NCBI GenBank assembly: GCA_964568075.1
Contig: CAZMOM010000002.1
Coordinates: 62,001 to 126,000 of the forward strand
DNA: 64,000 nt
Reading direction: 5' to 3'
From: MnTg04 sp964568075
GTDB lineage: Bacteria; Pseudomonadota; Gammaproteobacteria; Steroidobacterales; MnTg04
This document shows, piece after piece, positions 24,352 through 32,659 of this stretch (position 1 is the first letter of the stretch; every line of letters begins with the position of its first letter). A program made the translations under genes and the position numbers. The notes below the pieces were generated by a model, which was given only the letters and a program-made list of their open reading frames with translations, ran no database searches and was not told the origin of the DNA.

Positions 24352-25422
24352 ATGATTACCTCGGCAAAAAAAAATTTAGCTCTGCCCGAAAAGATCCGTA
24401 CCTGGGGCCGCGAACTGGGGTTTCAGCAGGTGGGCTTTGGCAGCCTGAATCTTGCTGAAGACGAGGAACACCTGGCGCGCTGGCTGGAGGCTGGTCATCA
24501 CGGGTCGATGGAGTACATGGAAAGACACGGCGCGAAAAGGAGTCGCCCTCGGGAACTGGTACCGGGATCGGTCAGTGTAATCAGCGTTCGTATGGACTAT
24601 CTGCCGGACGCAGCCGATAGCTGGCAAAATCTGCGAGACAATGAGCTCGCCTATGTGTCCCGTTACGCGCTCGGTCGCGATTATCACAAATTGTTAAGGC
24701 CGCGCCTTGCGAAGCTCGCGGAAAAAATCCGCGAGTCGGTCGGAGAATTCGGCTACCGGGTATTTGTGGACAGCGCTCCCGTGATGGAAAAAGCGCTGGC
24801 GAGAAATTCAGGCCTGGGATGGATCGGCAAGCACAGCAACCTGATCAACCGAACAGCCGGTTCCTGGTTTTTCCTCGGTGAGATATTCGTCGATATACCG
24901 TTGCCACCTGCCTCACCGGTTACCGATCATTGCGGATCTTGCACAGCCTGCCTGGACGTTTGCCCGACACAAGCGATCATCGCGCCATACCAGGTGGACG
25001 CAAGACGGTGCATCTCGTATCTGACCATCGAAAATAAGGGCGCGATACCCGTAGAACTGAGATCGGCGATTGGTAATCGCGTTTTCGGTTGCGATGACTG
25101 CCAGCTGATCTGCCCGTGGAACAAATTCGCCAAAATTACTGCGGAAAAAGACTTTCAGCCTCGCCATGAACTCGACCAGAGAAAACTGACCGACCTGTTT
25201 TCGTGGAGCGAAGAAAAATTTCTGCGCAGCACGCTTGGCAGCGCAATCCGGAGGACGGGCTATTCGGGCTGGCTAAGAAATCTTGCTGTCGCGTTGGGTA
25301 ACTCAAAGCCAGCGCAAGATGTGGTTAACAGTCTGCACGCACGCAAGGACTACCCTGACGCGATGGTCAGAGAACACATCATCTGGGCTCTCGAACAGCT
25401 CAGCGCCAGGAAAGTCAAGTGA
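24352..25422 (+). CDS. queG: Epoxyqueuosine reductase QueG
   Basis: QueG removes the epoxide oxygen in the last step of queuosine synthesis on tRNA, using cobalamin and two iron-sulphur clusters. The 356-residue product has the N-terminal reductive-dehalogenase-like half with VDSAPVMEKALA (catalytic Asp140), cluster motif C194xxCxxCxxxC204 and a second set C247xxCxxxC254 (CDDCQLICPWNKFA) with Cys220. HEAT-like helices close the protein. The length matches E. coli QueG, and divergence from nnrDE is conserved. queD lies about 7 kb away in the same window. Confidence 0.95.
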   Translation: MITSAKKNLALPEKIRTWGRELGFQQVGFGSLNLAEDEEHLARWLEAGHHGSMEYMERHGAKRSRPRELVPGSVSVISVRMDYLPDAADSWQNLRDNELAYVSRYALGRDYHKLLRPRLAKLAEKIRESVGEFGYRVFVDSAPVMEKALARNSGLGWIGKHSNLINRTAGSWFFLGEIFVDIPLPPASPVTDHCGSCTACLDVCPTQAIIAPYQVDARRCISYLTIENKGAIPVELRSAIGNRVFGCDDCQLICPWNKFAKITAEKDFQPRHELDQRKLTDLFSWSEEKFLRSTLGSAIRRTGYSGWLRNLAVALGNSKPAQDVVNSLHARKDYPDAMVREHIIWALEQLSARKVK

Positions 25423-25581
25423 AAACAGTCCCGTGATATGTAAAAAACGGAACTGCTTCAAAGTAATACGCTGAAATCCCTTTATTCTTAACCTTATAGT
25501 GATGTGTTGATTGTTCGGGGGCCGACCCTTGGATATGACATAAGACGCTCTTGTACTTACCTACACGGTCAGGAGGATCGG

Positions 25582-26538
25582 GTGGCCACTTCGACCAGTG
25601 CATTATACCGAATGCTGACAAGCGATATGCAGCTGTTCCATGGCGTCGATCCGGAACTGGTTGCGTCCTTTCTAGGCGACACCGAGCGGCTGGATATCAA
25701 GGCCGATGATCTGTTGCTATCGCCTGACAAGGAAAACAAGAATCTCTATCTCGTACTGAGCGGCTGCCTGCAGGTTCACCTTGATAGCCTGAGCAACGCT
25801 CCATTGACAAAACTTCCGCAAGGCTCGTGTGCGGGCGAAATGTCGATCATTGAAGACAGGGACCCATCCGCCTACGTCGTTGCTACCGAAGACAGTCATC
25901 TGATTGTGATGGGGCACGACCTGCTCTGGTCAATTATAAATACGTCACACGCATTTGCGAGAAATCTGCTGGTCTTGTTGTCAGCACGGGTCCGCTTTGA
26001 CAACAAGATAATCGTCGACAATGTTGGTGCTTTGAAACAATTTGAACGTAACGCCGTCACCGATGCCTTGACCGATCTGAAAAACCGCCACTGGATGGAG
26101 GATATGTTCCGACGCAAGATAAAGCGTTGCCAGACCGATGCGGAATCGCTCTGTCTCGGAATTGCGGATGTCGATTATTTCAAGCGATTCAATGACAGTT
26201 ATGGTCACCTGGCGGGCGACGAAGCGCTGGTTTTTGTTGCGGGTTCCTTGCGCGGCCAATTCAGGCCAACCGACCTGCTTGCCCGTTATGGTGGCGACGA
26301 GTTTGTCGTTTTATTGCCGGATACCAACCTCGAAGAAGCCCGGCAATCGGCAGAGCGGGTTCGCAAAGCCGTTGAAGAAGGCGACCCGTTGGGCGACCAG
26401 GGTCCCCCGTTCAAAATCACCATCTCTATCGGTATCGCACAAATGCAGCCCGGCGACGTGCTGGAAACACTGTTGCAGCGCGCAGATTCTGCGCTCTACC
26501 AGGCGAAACTCAGCGGTCGAAACCGCGTATCAGGATAA
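25582..26538 (+). CDS. Diguanylate cyclase with cyclic-nucleotide-binding-like domain
   Basis: The GTG at 25582 is chosen because AGGAGG lies five bases upstream; the frame itself is open from 25504. Residues about 15-130 of the 318-residue protein look like a cNMP-binding beta barrel (LYLVLSGCLQVHL, GSCAGEMSIIEDRDPSAYVVA), but the phosphate-binding Arg expected after the GE motif is replaced, by my alignment, with Pro. The GGDEF domain follows (about 155-318) with intact YGGDEF (237-241), so c-di-GMP synthesis is likely. RPTD five residues before it is the inhibitory I-site. It is soluble, with no membrane segment. The signal sensed is unknown. Confidence 0.9.
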   Translation: MATSTSALYRMLTSDMQLFHGVDPELVASFLGDTERLDIKADDLLLSPDKENKNLYLVLSGCLQVHLDSLSNAPLTKLPQGSCAGEMSIIEDRDPSAYVVATEDSHLIVMGHDLLWSIINTSHAFARNLLVLLSARVRFDNKIIVDNVGALKQFERNAVTDALTDLKNRHWMEDMFRRKIKRCQTDAESLCLGIADVDYFKRFNDSYGHLAGDEALVFVAGSLRGQFRPTDLLARYGGDEFVVLLPDTNLEEARQSAERVRKAVEEGDPLGDQGPPFKITISIGIAQMQPGDVLETLLQRADSALYQAKLSGRNRVSG

Positions 26539-26558
26539 TCCGGAATTACCGTCGCTGC

Positions 26559-26939
26559 TCAGGCGGCTTGAACCGGAGTGGTAAGGACGCTTCGTGTAAT
26601 CTCATTTTTTTCGTTTAGATAAATGAGGCGAGGCTTATGCAGGGCGGCAGCCTGTTCTGACATCCCGGCATAGGCGCATATGATCAGGCGATCCCCCGGG
26701 GAAGCCTTGTGCGCCGCCGCTCCATTGATCGATATCACATGCGACCCACGCTCAGCACGTATCGCGTATGTGGTAAAGCGTTCACCGTTGGCCACGTTAT
26801 AAATCTGGATCTGCTCGTACTCGATGATGCCTGCGGCATCCAGCAGGTCTGTATCGATGGCACAGGAACCCTCATAGTCCAGTTCAGCATGCGTGACGCT
26901 GGCGCGATGTAGTTTTGCTTTCAGCAGGATCAGCTGCAT
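26559..26939 (-). CDS. panD: Aspartate 1-decarboxylase
   Basis: PanD makes beta-alanine from aspartate for pantothenate. The 126-residue proenzyme cleaves itself at Gly24-Ser25 (YEGSCAID), and Ser25 becomes the pyruvoyl cofactor. Downstream it has YNVANGERFTTYAIRAERGS, NGAAAHKASPGD and ICAYAGM, the family core. The ATG at 26939 gives the usual N-terminus MQLILLKAKLHRASVTHAEL; the open frame extends upstream without support. It is the third pantothenate gene in a row, 94 bases after panC. Confidence 0.96.
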   Translation of the reverse strand: MQLILLKAKLHRASVTHAELDYEGSCAIDTDLLDAAGIIEYEQIQIYNVANGERFTTYAIRAERGSHVISINGAAAHKASPGDRLIICAYAGMSEQAAALHKPRLIYLNEKNEITRSVLTTPVQAA

Positions 26940-27033
26940 CCTGTTTTCCCTGGTGGTTAATCCGCGGCGCCGGAATGCGGTCCGGCTGGGCTGGTGCGAA
27001 ATTTTACCCACCGGCCTGCGCTTCTACAAGCCA

Positions 27034-27882
27034 TTATAACGAAAACAAAAGGTTATCAATCAGTCGTGTAGACCCCAGGCGTGCTGCGGCCAGCAAGACC
27101 AGGTTCCTGTCGCCGGGAGCGGGAACCGCCAGGTCCTCCGCCCGGCGCAGTTCAAAATAATCCAATCTGAAACCGGCATCTGTCAGCTTTGCTCGCGATT
27201 GTTGCAACAGCGTATCGGTCTCTTGCCCCCCCAGCATGACTGCCTCGCCGGCCGTCTGTAATTCAGCGAACAGCCGCGGCGCCAGCGCACGCTCCTCTTC
27301 GCTCAAATATCGATTGCGCGAGCTTATCGCCAGGCCATCGGGTCCACGGCAGGTTGGACGGTCAATGATTGCAACAGGGATACCTCGCTCTTTGACGAGA
27401 CGACGAATCACCAGCAACTGCTGGTAATCTTTCTGGCCAAAAACTGCGAAATCCGGCCTGACGATCCGAAAAAGTCGTTCGACGACGGTAGCGACGCCGT
27501 CGAAATGACCTGGCCGGCCTGCGCCACACAGCACGGCACCCAATTCGCCTGCCGACACGGTTTCCGCAGCCTCCCGGCCACCCGGATACATTGTCTCGAC
27601 GTCGGGCGAGAAAGCGACATCGACCCGTTCCCGTTCGAGCAGTATCAAATCCTGCTCGAGCTGTCTCGGGTAACGATCGAAGTCTTCTGACGGTCCAAAT
27701 TGCAACGGATTGACAAAAATACTGACCACCAGACAATCCGCTTTCTCGCGTGCCAACCTGATCAGGCTCAGATGCCCTTCATGCAGATCGCCCATCGTGG
27801 GCACAAATCCGACTGCAAGTCCCCTATCTTTACAACGGTCGACCCGAACCGTCAGCGGTTCAACAGAACTGTAGGTCTGCAT
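27034..27882 (-). CDS. panC: Pantothenate synthetase
   Basis: PanC condenses pantoate and beta-alanine using ATP, through a pantoyl-adenylate. The 282-residue product has the HIGH-like nucleotide motif PTMGDLHEGH (28-37), VSIFVNPLQFGPSEDF for substrate binding, FGQKDYQQL, and SSRNRYLS in place of KMSKS. The length is normal for the family. Its ATG overlaps the panB stop by one base (TAATG), so the two are coupled. Confidence 0.96.
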   Translation of the reverse strand: MQTYSSVEPLTVRVDRCKDRGLAVGFVPTMGDLHEGHLSLIRLAREKADCLVVSIFVNPLQFGPSEDFDRYPRQLEQDLILLERERVDVAFSPDVETMYPGGREAAETVSAGELGAVLCGAGRPGHFDGVATVVERLFRIVRPDFAVFGQKDYQQLLVIRRLVKERGIPVAIIDRPTCRGPDGLAISSRNRYLSEEERALAPRLFAELQTAGEAVMLGGQETDTLLQQSRAKLTDAGFRLDYFELRRAEDLAVPAPGDRNLVLLAAARLGSTRLIDNLLFSL

Positions 27883-28712
27883 TAACTGAAACAGTGCTCC
27901 GGCGCCGGGTATGCGCCGCTGCGTACCGCTTCCACATAGGCTTTTACCGCGTCGATCGGGCTGCGGCCACCATCAGTAAAATCCTGCGCAAAGCGGGGTT
28001 TGCGTCCGATCGTGATATTCAGAATGTCATACAAAACCAAAATCTGGCCGTCCGCATCCGGACCCGCTCCGATCCCGATGACAGGTATCTTGAGTTCACT
28101 GGTAATTTTCGCGCCCAACTCATTGGGAATGCATTCGAGCAAAACGATGTCAGCCCCGGCGCGTTCGAGCGCCTTGGCATCCAGGAGCATCTGTTTCGCC
28201 GTCGCACGGTCGCGCCCCTGGATCTTGTAGCCGCCCAGCTTGTGCACGGATTGTGGCTTCAAGCCGATGTGAGCACAGACCGGTACATCCCTGGATGCCA
28301 GGTATTCGACGACATCGACCTGCATCGCGCCACCTTCGAGCTTGACCATCTTGGCCCGTCCTTCCTGCATCAGGCGCCGGGCATTGCCCATCGCCTCCAT
28401 GGGCGTCGTGTAACTGAGAAACGGCATATCGGCGACCAGGAAAGACCGAGTCAGGCCGCGGGCGACTGCCTTGCAATGATAAACCACGTCGTCCACGGTC
28501 ACCGGCACGGTCGTCGGGTGACCCTGGATTACCATGCCCAGCGAATCTCCTACCAGCACCAGGTCGATGCCAGCTTCATCAACCAGATTGGCAAAACTGG
28601 CATCATAGGCGGTCAGACAGGCGATCGCTTTCCCCTCCGCCTTCATGCCGACCAGCGTCGTGATCGTTACCGGCGGCTGATCAGAATCTCTTTGCTGCAG
28701 ATGTGTGTACAT
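27882..28712 (-). CDS. panB: 3-methyl-2-oxobutanoate hydroxymethyltransferase
   Basis: PanB makes ketopantoate from alpha-ketoisovalerate and 5,10-methylenetetrahydrofolate. The 276-residue barrel has LVGDSLGMVIQGH, VVADMPFLSY, KLEGG, CAHIGLKPQS and IGIGAGPDADGQILVLYD with the magnesium and substrate residues. The ATG at 28712 has GAAAGGA upstream and begins ten bases after the deoxynucleoside kinase stop. No ketopantoate reductase (panE) gene is seen here; ilvC elsewhere in the window could supply the ketovalerate pathway and sometimes substitutes for PanE. Confidence 0.96.
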   Translation of the reverse strand: MYTHLQQRDSDQPPVTITTLVGMKAEGKAIACLTAYDASFANLVDEAGIDLVLVGDSLGMVIQGHPTTVPVTVDDVVYHCKAVARGLTRSFLVADMPFLSYTTPMEAMGNARRLMQEGRAKMVKLEGGAMQVDVVEYLASRDVPVCAHIGLKPQSVHKLGGYKIQGRDRATAKQMLLDAKALERAGADIVLLECIPNELGAKITSELKIPVIGIGAGPDADGQILVLYDILNITIGRKPRFAQDFTDGGRSPIDAVKAYVEAVRSGAYPAPEHCFS

Positions 28713-28722
28713 AGTCGTCCTT

Positions 28723-29376
28723 TCAGGCGATGCTGCGGCTGACCGGGTTGTAAAAGTGCCGACCGCTGCGAATGGCACTGACCTGTTCGAACAATTGCCG
28801 ATAATCGGTTTCGTCGCCGACCGGATCTATATCCGCAGTATTAACTATCAATAGCGGCGAGTCGTCGTAATGGTGAAAAAACCGTGCATAGGCTTCCATC
28901 AGGCTCTCCAGATAATCGCGCCGGATCATTCGTTCGAATTTTACGCCGCGCTTGGCGATACGTTCCAACAGGACCTTGACCGGTGCCTGCAGGTAGATCA
29001 CCAGATCCGGCGTTGGCGCCTGGATATCCAGCCGGTCGTAAATTTGCTGATATAAATCCCATTCCTGGGGGCCCAGCGTCAACTCGGCAAACAGCCGGTC
29101 CTTTGCCATCAGGTAATCGGCCACCTTTACGGGGCTGAACAGATCACGCTGACGCTCGATCTCGAGCTGCCTCGCGCGCTGAAACAGGAAAAACAACTGG
29201 GCCGGCAACGCACCGCTGCGCGGGTCCTCGTAAAACCTTTCGAGAAAAGGATTATCCCACGGCTGCTCCTCGACCAGCGCACAATCAAAGCTGTCTGCCA
29301 GCCGTCTGGCCAGGCTGGTTTTGCCGACGCCGATCGGGCCTTCCACGACAATATAGCGGGGACTGGCGGCAATCAT
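28723..29376 (-). CDS. Deoxynucleoside kinase family protein
   Basis: The 217-residue protein has the P-loop GPIGVGKT (13-20), EEQPWDNPFLERFYED with the base-selecting Glu, a DRLFAELTLG region in the ERS-like position, and a lid with RIAKRGVKFER. These mark the deoxyadenosine/deoxyguanosine kinase family, which phosphorylates salvaged deoxynucleosides; specificity cannot be read from sequence. In many gammaproteobacteria such a gene lies between folK and panB, as here. Its ATG overlaps the folK stop by 4 bases. Confidence 0.9.
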   Translation of the reverse strand: MIAASPRYIVVEGPIGVGKTSLARRLADSFDCALVEEQPWDNPFLERFYEDPRSGALPAQLFFLFQRARQLEIERQRDLFSPVKVADYLMAKDRLFAELTLGPQEWDLYQQIYDRLDIQAPTPDLVIYLQAPVKVLLERIAKRGVKFERMIRRDYLESLMEAYARFFHHYDDSPLLIVNTADIDPVGDETDYRQLFEQVSAIRSGRHFYNPVSRSIA

Positions 29377-29879
29377 GCGTTGCTATCTCCTGCATCGGCA
29401 TATCGCTTCAGACCCTGTCGTCCACAAGCGGCTGCGAGTTGGCTGACTCGTCCCCGCCCTGGCACTATCAGCTCGGGAGCGATTTCCTTCAAAGGATACA
29501 GGACAAAACTTCGTTCATGAACACCGGGATGCGGCAGTGTCAAATGATCGCCGGCGACACGCAAACGACCGTAAATCAGCAAGTCGAGATCAAGGACCCT
29601 CGGCCCCCAGTGTGTCGTGCGTTGCCGGCCACGCCGGTCTTCCAACGAACGCAAATAAGCCAGCAGATTTTCCGCGACCATCGTGGTCAGAAATCCACAG
29701 GCGGCGTTGACAAAGTCGGGCTGGTCCCCGGGGCCCATCGGTGGACCGATATACAGGCTGGAAATCGCCAGATCCCTGATTTTATTGCATTTTTTTAATT
29801 CCTCGATCGCCCACTCGACCTGGCGGGCCGGATCATCGAGATTGCTTCCGATGCCGACATAAGCTGGATGCCAGACCAC
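29373..29879 (-). CDS. folK: Dihydropterin pyrophosphokinase FolK
   Basis: FolK transfers pyrophosphate from ATP to 6-hydroxymethyl-dihydropterin in folate synthesis. The GTG at 29879 is chosen because AAGGA lies about ten bases upstream and the product (168 residues) then begins right at the family motif AYVGIGSNL. GPPMGPGDQPDFVNA, RTTHWGPRVLDLDLL (metal-binding DxD) and LPHPGVHERSFVLYPL follow in the expected order. It starts about a dozen bases after the pcnB stop, a conserved pairing. Confidence 0.94.
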   Translation of the reverse strand: MVWHPAYVGIGSNLDDPARQVEWAIEELKKCNKIRDLAISSLYIGPPMGPGDQPDFVNAACGFLTTMVAENLLAYLRSLEDRRGRQRTTHWGPRVLDLDLLIYGRLRVAGDHLTLPHPGVHERSFVLYPLKEIAPELIVPGRGRVSQLAAACGRQGLKRYADAGDSNA

Positions 29880-29892
29880 GCCGTCTACGTCC

Positions 29893-31242
29893 TTACTCTT
29901 TGTTATCCGCAACGGCAAACCGCTTTTGCCGCCCGCGTCGCCTTGGCCGACGTCTGCCCTTGCCTTGTTTGGCGCCCCCCGCGACCTGCGCCATTTCCCG
30001 CTGACCTTTTTCGTCCCGAGTCTGAATCTGTGTCCACCACTGAGCCGCTTCGTCACCGAAATCGCCGCTCGACGCCCTGAGCAACATGAAATCGTAAGCG
30101 GCCCGGAATCTTGGATGATGCAAAAAACGCAGGCTGCGCACGCCTTTTCGGGTGTTGAATCTCGATTGCAGCGCCAGCATTTCTTTTAGCGGCGTGATCG
30201 TGCGGCGCGGAATGGAGACATGACTCTGTTGTGCTTTTACCACGTCTTCCACCGCTTGTTGCGTAGCCGGTACCGGCGCCTTGCCAGCGGCGATCAACCG
30301 ATCGGCGCGTGTCTTGATCGGCCCCCACAAAAGCACGGCGAACAAAAAGAACGTGGTTACCGGTTTTTCCTCGTCGACCCGGGCATCGGTGCTCGCCACA
30401 CCGCCGTCGATCAGTCGGCGTAGTTTTCCGTCGGTGTCGCTGGCCAGCTCTGCGCTCAACGAGGGAAACAAATACGTCAACAGGTCGTAATGCTCGAGCA
30501 ACCGCAGACTCTCGGTCGCGCAGCCGGTCAGAAACATTTTGCTCAGTTCGTCGAAAAGGCGCGCCGGCGGAACATCCGCCAACAGATCGCCCAGTTGCCA
30601 AAGCGGCTGTTCCGATAATTCATCGATCGTAAAACCCAGTTTCGCCGAGAACCGCACGGCCCTGAGCATGCGAACCGGGTCCTCACGATAGCGTGTCTCC
30701 GGATCGCCGATCACTTTCAGCAAGCGCTGTTCGATATCCTTAACGCCGCCGACATAGTCCCAGATGCTGTAACCATCCAGCGTGTAATACAGCGCATTGG
30801 CCGTAAAATCGCGACGCCAGACATCGTCTTCGAGTTTACCGTAGCGATTGTCACGGAGAATCCTGCCCCCGGCGTCGGTCTGGCCCCTGACATCGTCGCC
30901 GTCCAGTGCGTCATGCGTCGCCCTGAATGTTGCCACTTCGATGATTTCGCGCCCGAAGTGAATATGCGCCAGGCGAAACCGCCGCCCGATCAGCCGGCAG
31001 TTCCTGAACAGCTGGCGAACCTCTTCCGGGCGCGCATCGGTTGCCACATCGAAATCCTTTGGCTGATGCCCAAGCAACAAATCGCGGACACAGCCGCCGA
31101 CCAGGAAAGACTGATAGCCGCCACGATGCAGCCGGTGCAGGACCTTGATCGCGTTATCCGAAATATTGGCGCGCGATACCGTGTGATCGGCTCGTGGAAT
31201 GATGGACGGACGATGGCTCGCCCGCCGTTTGTCGTCACTCAA
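29893..31242 (-). CDS. pcnB: Poly(A) polymerase I
   Basis: PcnB adds poly(A) tails to RNAs and marks them for decay. The nucleotidyltransferase core has GGCVRDLLLG (GGxVRD at 49-54) and catalytic DFD (63-65), followed by RRDFTANALYY, EDPVRMLRAVRFSAKLGF and neck helices. The tail ends in RRRPRRRGRQKR, which should bind RNA. The frame opens at 31317 but the conserved part starts later; a TTG at 31242 with GGAG upstream fits best (449 residues), and the exact start is uncertain. It is transcribed away from tRNA-Glu. Confidence 0.93.
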   Translation of the reverse strand: MSDDKRRASHRPSIIPRADHTVSRANISDNAIKVLHRLHRGGYQSFLVGGCVRDLLLGHQPKDFDVATDARPEEVRQLFRNCRLIGRRFRLAHIHFGREIIEVATFRATHDALDGDDVRGQTDAGGRILRDNRYGKLEDDVWRRDFTANALYYTLDGYSIWDYVGGVKDIEQRLLKVIGDPETRYREDPVRMLRAVRFSAKLGFTIDELSEQPLWQLGDLLADVPPARLFDELSKMFLTGCATESLRLLEHYDLLTYLFPSLSAELASDTDGKLRRLIDGGVASTDARVDEEKPVTTFFLFAVLLWGPIKTRADRLIAAGKAPVPATQQAVEDVVKAQQSHVSIPRRTITPLKEMLALQSRFNTRKGVRSLRFLHHPRFRAAYDFMLLRASSGDFGDEAAQWWTQIQTRDEKGQREMAQVAGGAKQGKGRRRPRRRGRQKRFAVADNKE

Positions 31243-31256
31243 ATGGGATGCTCCGG

Positions 31257-31284
31257 TTGAGCAATTCAGGTGGGGCCGTATAAT
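31257..31284 (+). promoter_or_regulatory. Sigma-70 promoter of tRNA-Glu
   Basis: A perfect TATAAT (31279-31284) is preceded, after 16 bases, by TTGAGC (31257-31262). The predicted start near 31291 lies about 30 bases before the tRNA. The -35 end overlaps the pcnB 5' region, so both directions share this short interval. A GC-rich discriminator (CCACCCCCC) follows the -10, as expected for a stringently controlled stable RNA promoter. Confidence 0.8.
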
Positions 31285-31310
31285 ACCACCCCCCACCATC
31301 AGTGGTATTA
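31281..31310. repeat. Perfect 9-bp inverted repeat overlapping the tRNA-Glu promoter
   Basis: TAATACCAC (31281-31289) and GTGGTATTA (31302-31310) are exact reverse complements with a 12-base centre. The left arm includes four bases of the -10 box and the right arm lies in the transcribed leader. This layout suits a dimeric repressor site; only the right arm would be in the RNA, so it is less likely to be an RNA hairpin. Confidence 0.6.
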
Positions 31311-31320
31311 CAAGCACCGT

Positions 31321-31395
31321 GCTCCCTTCGTCTAGCGGTCAGGACGTCGGCCTCTCACGCCGAAAACAGGGGTTCGATTCCCCTAGGGAGCGCCA
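31321..31395 (+). tRNA. tRNA-Glu (CTC)
   Basis: A full cloverleaf can be drawn. Acceptor GCTCCCT pairs with AGGGAGC, D arm GTC/GAC encloses TAGCGGTCAG, and anticodon stem TCGGC/GCCGA encloses CTCTCAC with anticodon CTC at 31354-31356, which reads GAG. T arm AGGGG/CCCCT encloses TTCGATT. The CCA end is encoded at 31393-31395. There is a strong promoter about 40 bases upstream. No second tRNA and no convincing terminator follow. Confidence 0.95.
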
Positions 31396-31673
31396 AAAAA
31401 AGAACGGTGAACACCACCTGTCGGGGGCGATCTATTAGTTGCTGTCGGTGCATAACCCGTAAAAACTGACAGATTCTTCCCAGCTGTGCTCATTATCACG
31501 GAGAATGGGAGAAAGGAGACGGTGATCAAGAATTATTAATCATTGGCTTACGGAGACTTTCTTATGTAATTTCTAGAAAATGTTTCCGCGGAAATATTTC
31601 TGGCGATATCTGGAATCAAGTTAGCGCTATGCCGTCTGCTTCCGGCCATAATCGGACAAATTGCTGAACGGCG

Positions 31674-32376
31674 CTATGGCCGAATCTGTCGCTCCTCTGA
31701 TTGAGCCTTTGCACCCACAATCAAAAGCCAAAAGATAATCGGCAATTCCCCCATCTCAAGAAGCGTGATGAGCGGGGAAATAGCAGCCTTGTATTGCGGC
31801 AACACCAAGAACATAAAACTACTCAGCAAATAGGCGAAGCCTGCAATTATGAGCAAGACACCCAGAATCTTGGGAATGAAGCGAGATTTATATACAAGAA
31901 GTCCGAAGGGAAAAAGCCAGAGCCCCCAAAATATCTGGATGATCTGTAACCCCTGGCTATGCAAACGGAGAAATACATATGCAGCGGATTCCAGCTGAGG
32001 ATATTCGAATACGGACAAAAAGTCAGCGCCACTCAAGATTATCAAAGCGGCAATTTGATTGAACGCGTTAACAAATCCTGTAGAGACGCTAATCACCACC
32101 AATGTCACCATGAGTATCGCTTGCTTGTGGCTAATGTCTTTTAGTAAACGGTATAAAGCCAGAACCAGAAACACAAATATGACGTTTGAAATGAGACCAC
32201 TAAGAATGCCCGTGCGAAAAAGCAGTTCAGAAGACGTAATGTTGTTGGCAGTAGCCGCGGCATCTCCAAACACGATAAGCGTGGAGGGAACATAGATAAG
32301 ATTAAAAATGCCGGTTAGGGCCAGTATGTAGATATAGCCACCCTGCGATTCTTGCTGTTCTCTTGGTCGAGTTCAC
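31674..32376 (-). pseudogene. DUF4386 family membrane protein, 5' frameshift
   Basis: An open frame from GTG 32273 encodes 199 residues with five or six hydrophobic helices and DUF4386 features (GDAAATANNI, FRTGILSGLIS). The missing N-terminus is present upstream in another frame: a GTG at 32376 with AAAGGA eight bases before it encodes VNSTKRTARIAGWLYL, then runs out of frame and stops. Removing one C near 32328 joins it to LALTGIFNLIYVPSTLIV and restores a textbook DUF4386 N-terminus. Either the gene is decayed or the assembly has one extra base. The function of the family is unknown. The region is AT-richer than its neighbours. Confidence 0.75.
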
Positions 32377-32466
32377 GTCCGTAATCCTTTCGATTGATTT
32401 CGCCTGAGATGCGGCAAGGGTCAGCTCAGGGTCGTTTGCTGTCGTTCAAAACTCTACCACCCCAAC

Positions 32467-32491
32467 GTCCGCTTTAGGGTCAAAAGCGGAC
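32467..32491. repeat. Perfect 9-bp hairpin, REP-like
   Basis: GTCCGCTTT (32467-32475) and AAAGCGGAC (32483-32491) are exact reverse complements around a 7-base loop AGGGTCA. It lies in the 283-base gap between the frameshifted DUF4386 gene and queD. Stem-loops of this GTCCGCTTT type are common as dispersed intergenic elements in proteobacteria, from memory; this one is seen only once in the window. It could also act as a terminator, though no T-run follows on the plus strand. Confidence 0.5.
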
Positions 32492-32659
32492 ATATTATTT
32501 GGCACCAAAACCGCGTTCAAAGTCAGTGTATCTACCGGTTTCAAAAGTTTTTGATGAATGATGCCGCCCCGTAGCTTATCGGACGCGTGTCGGCAGTTTG
32601 CCGCCCGATCGAGTCCCTTTTTCTCCGCGAAAACCTCGCGATTCGATTAAACTCAGCGC

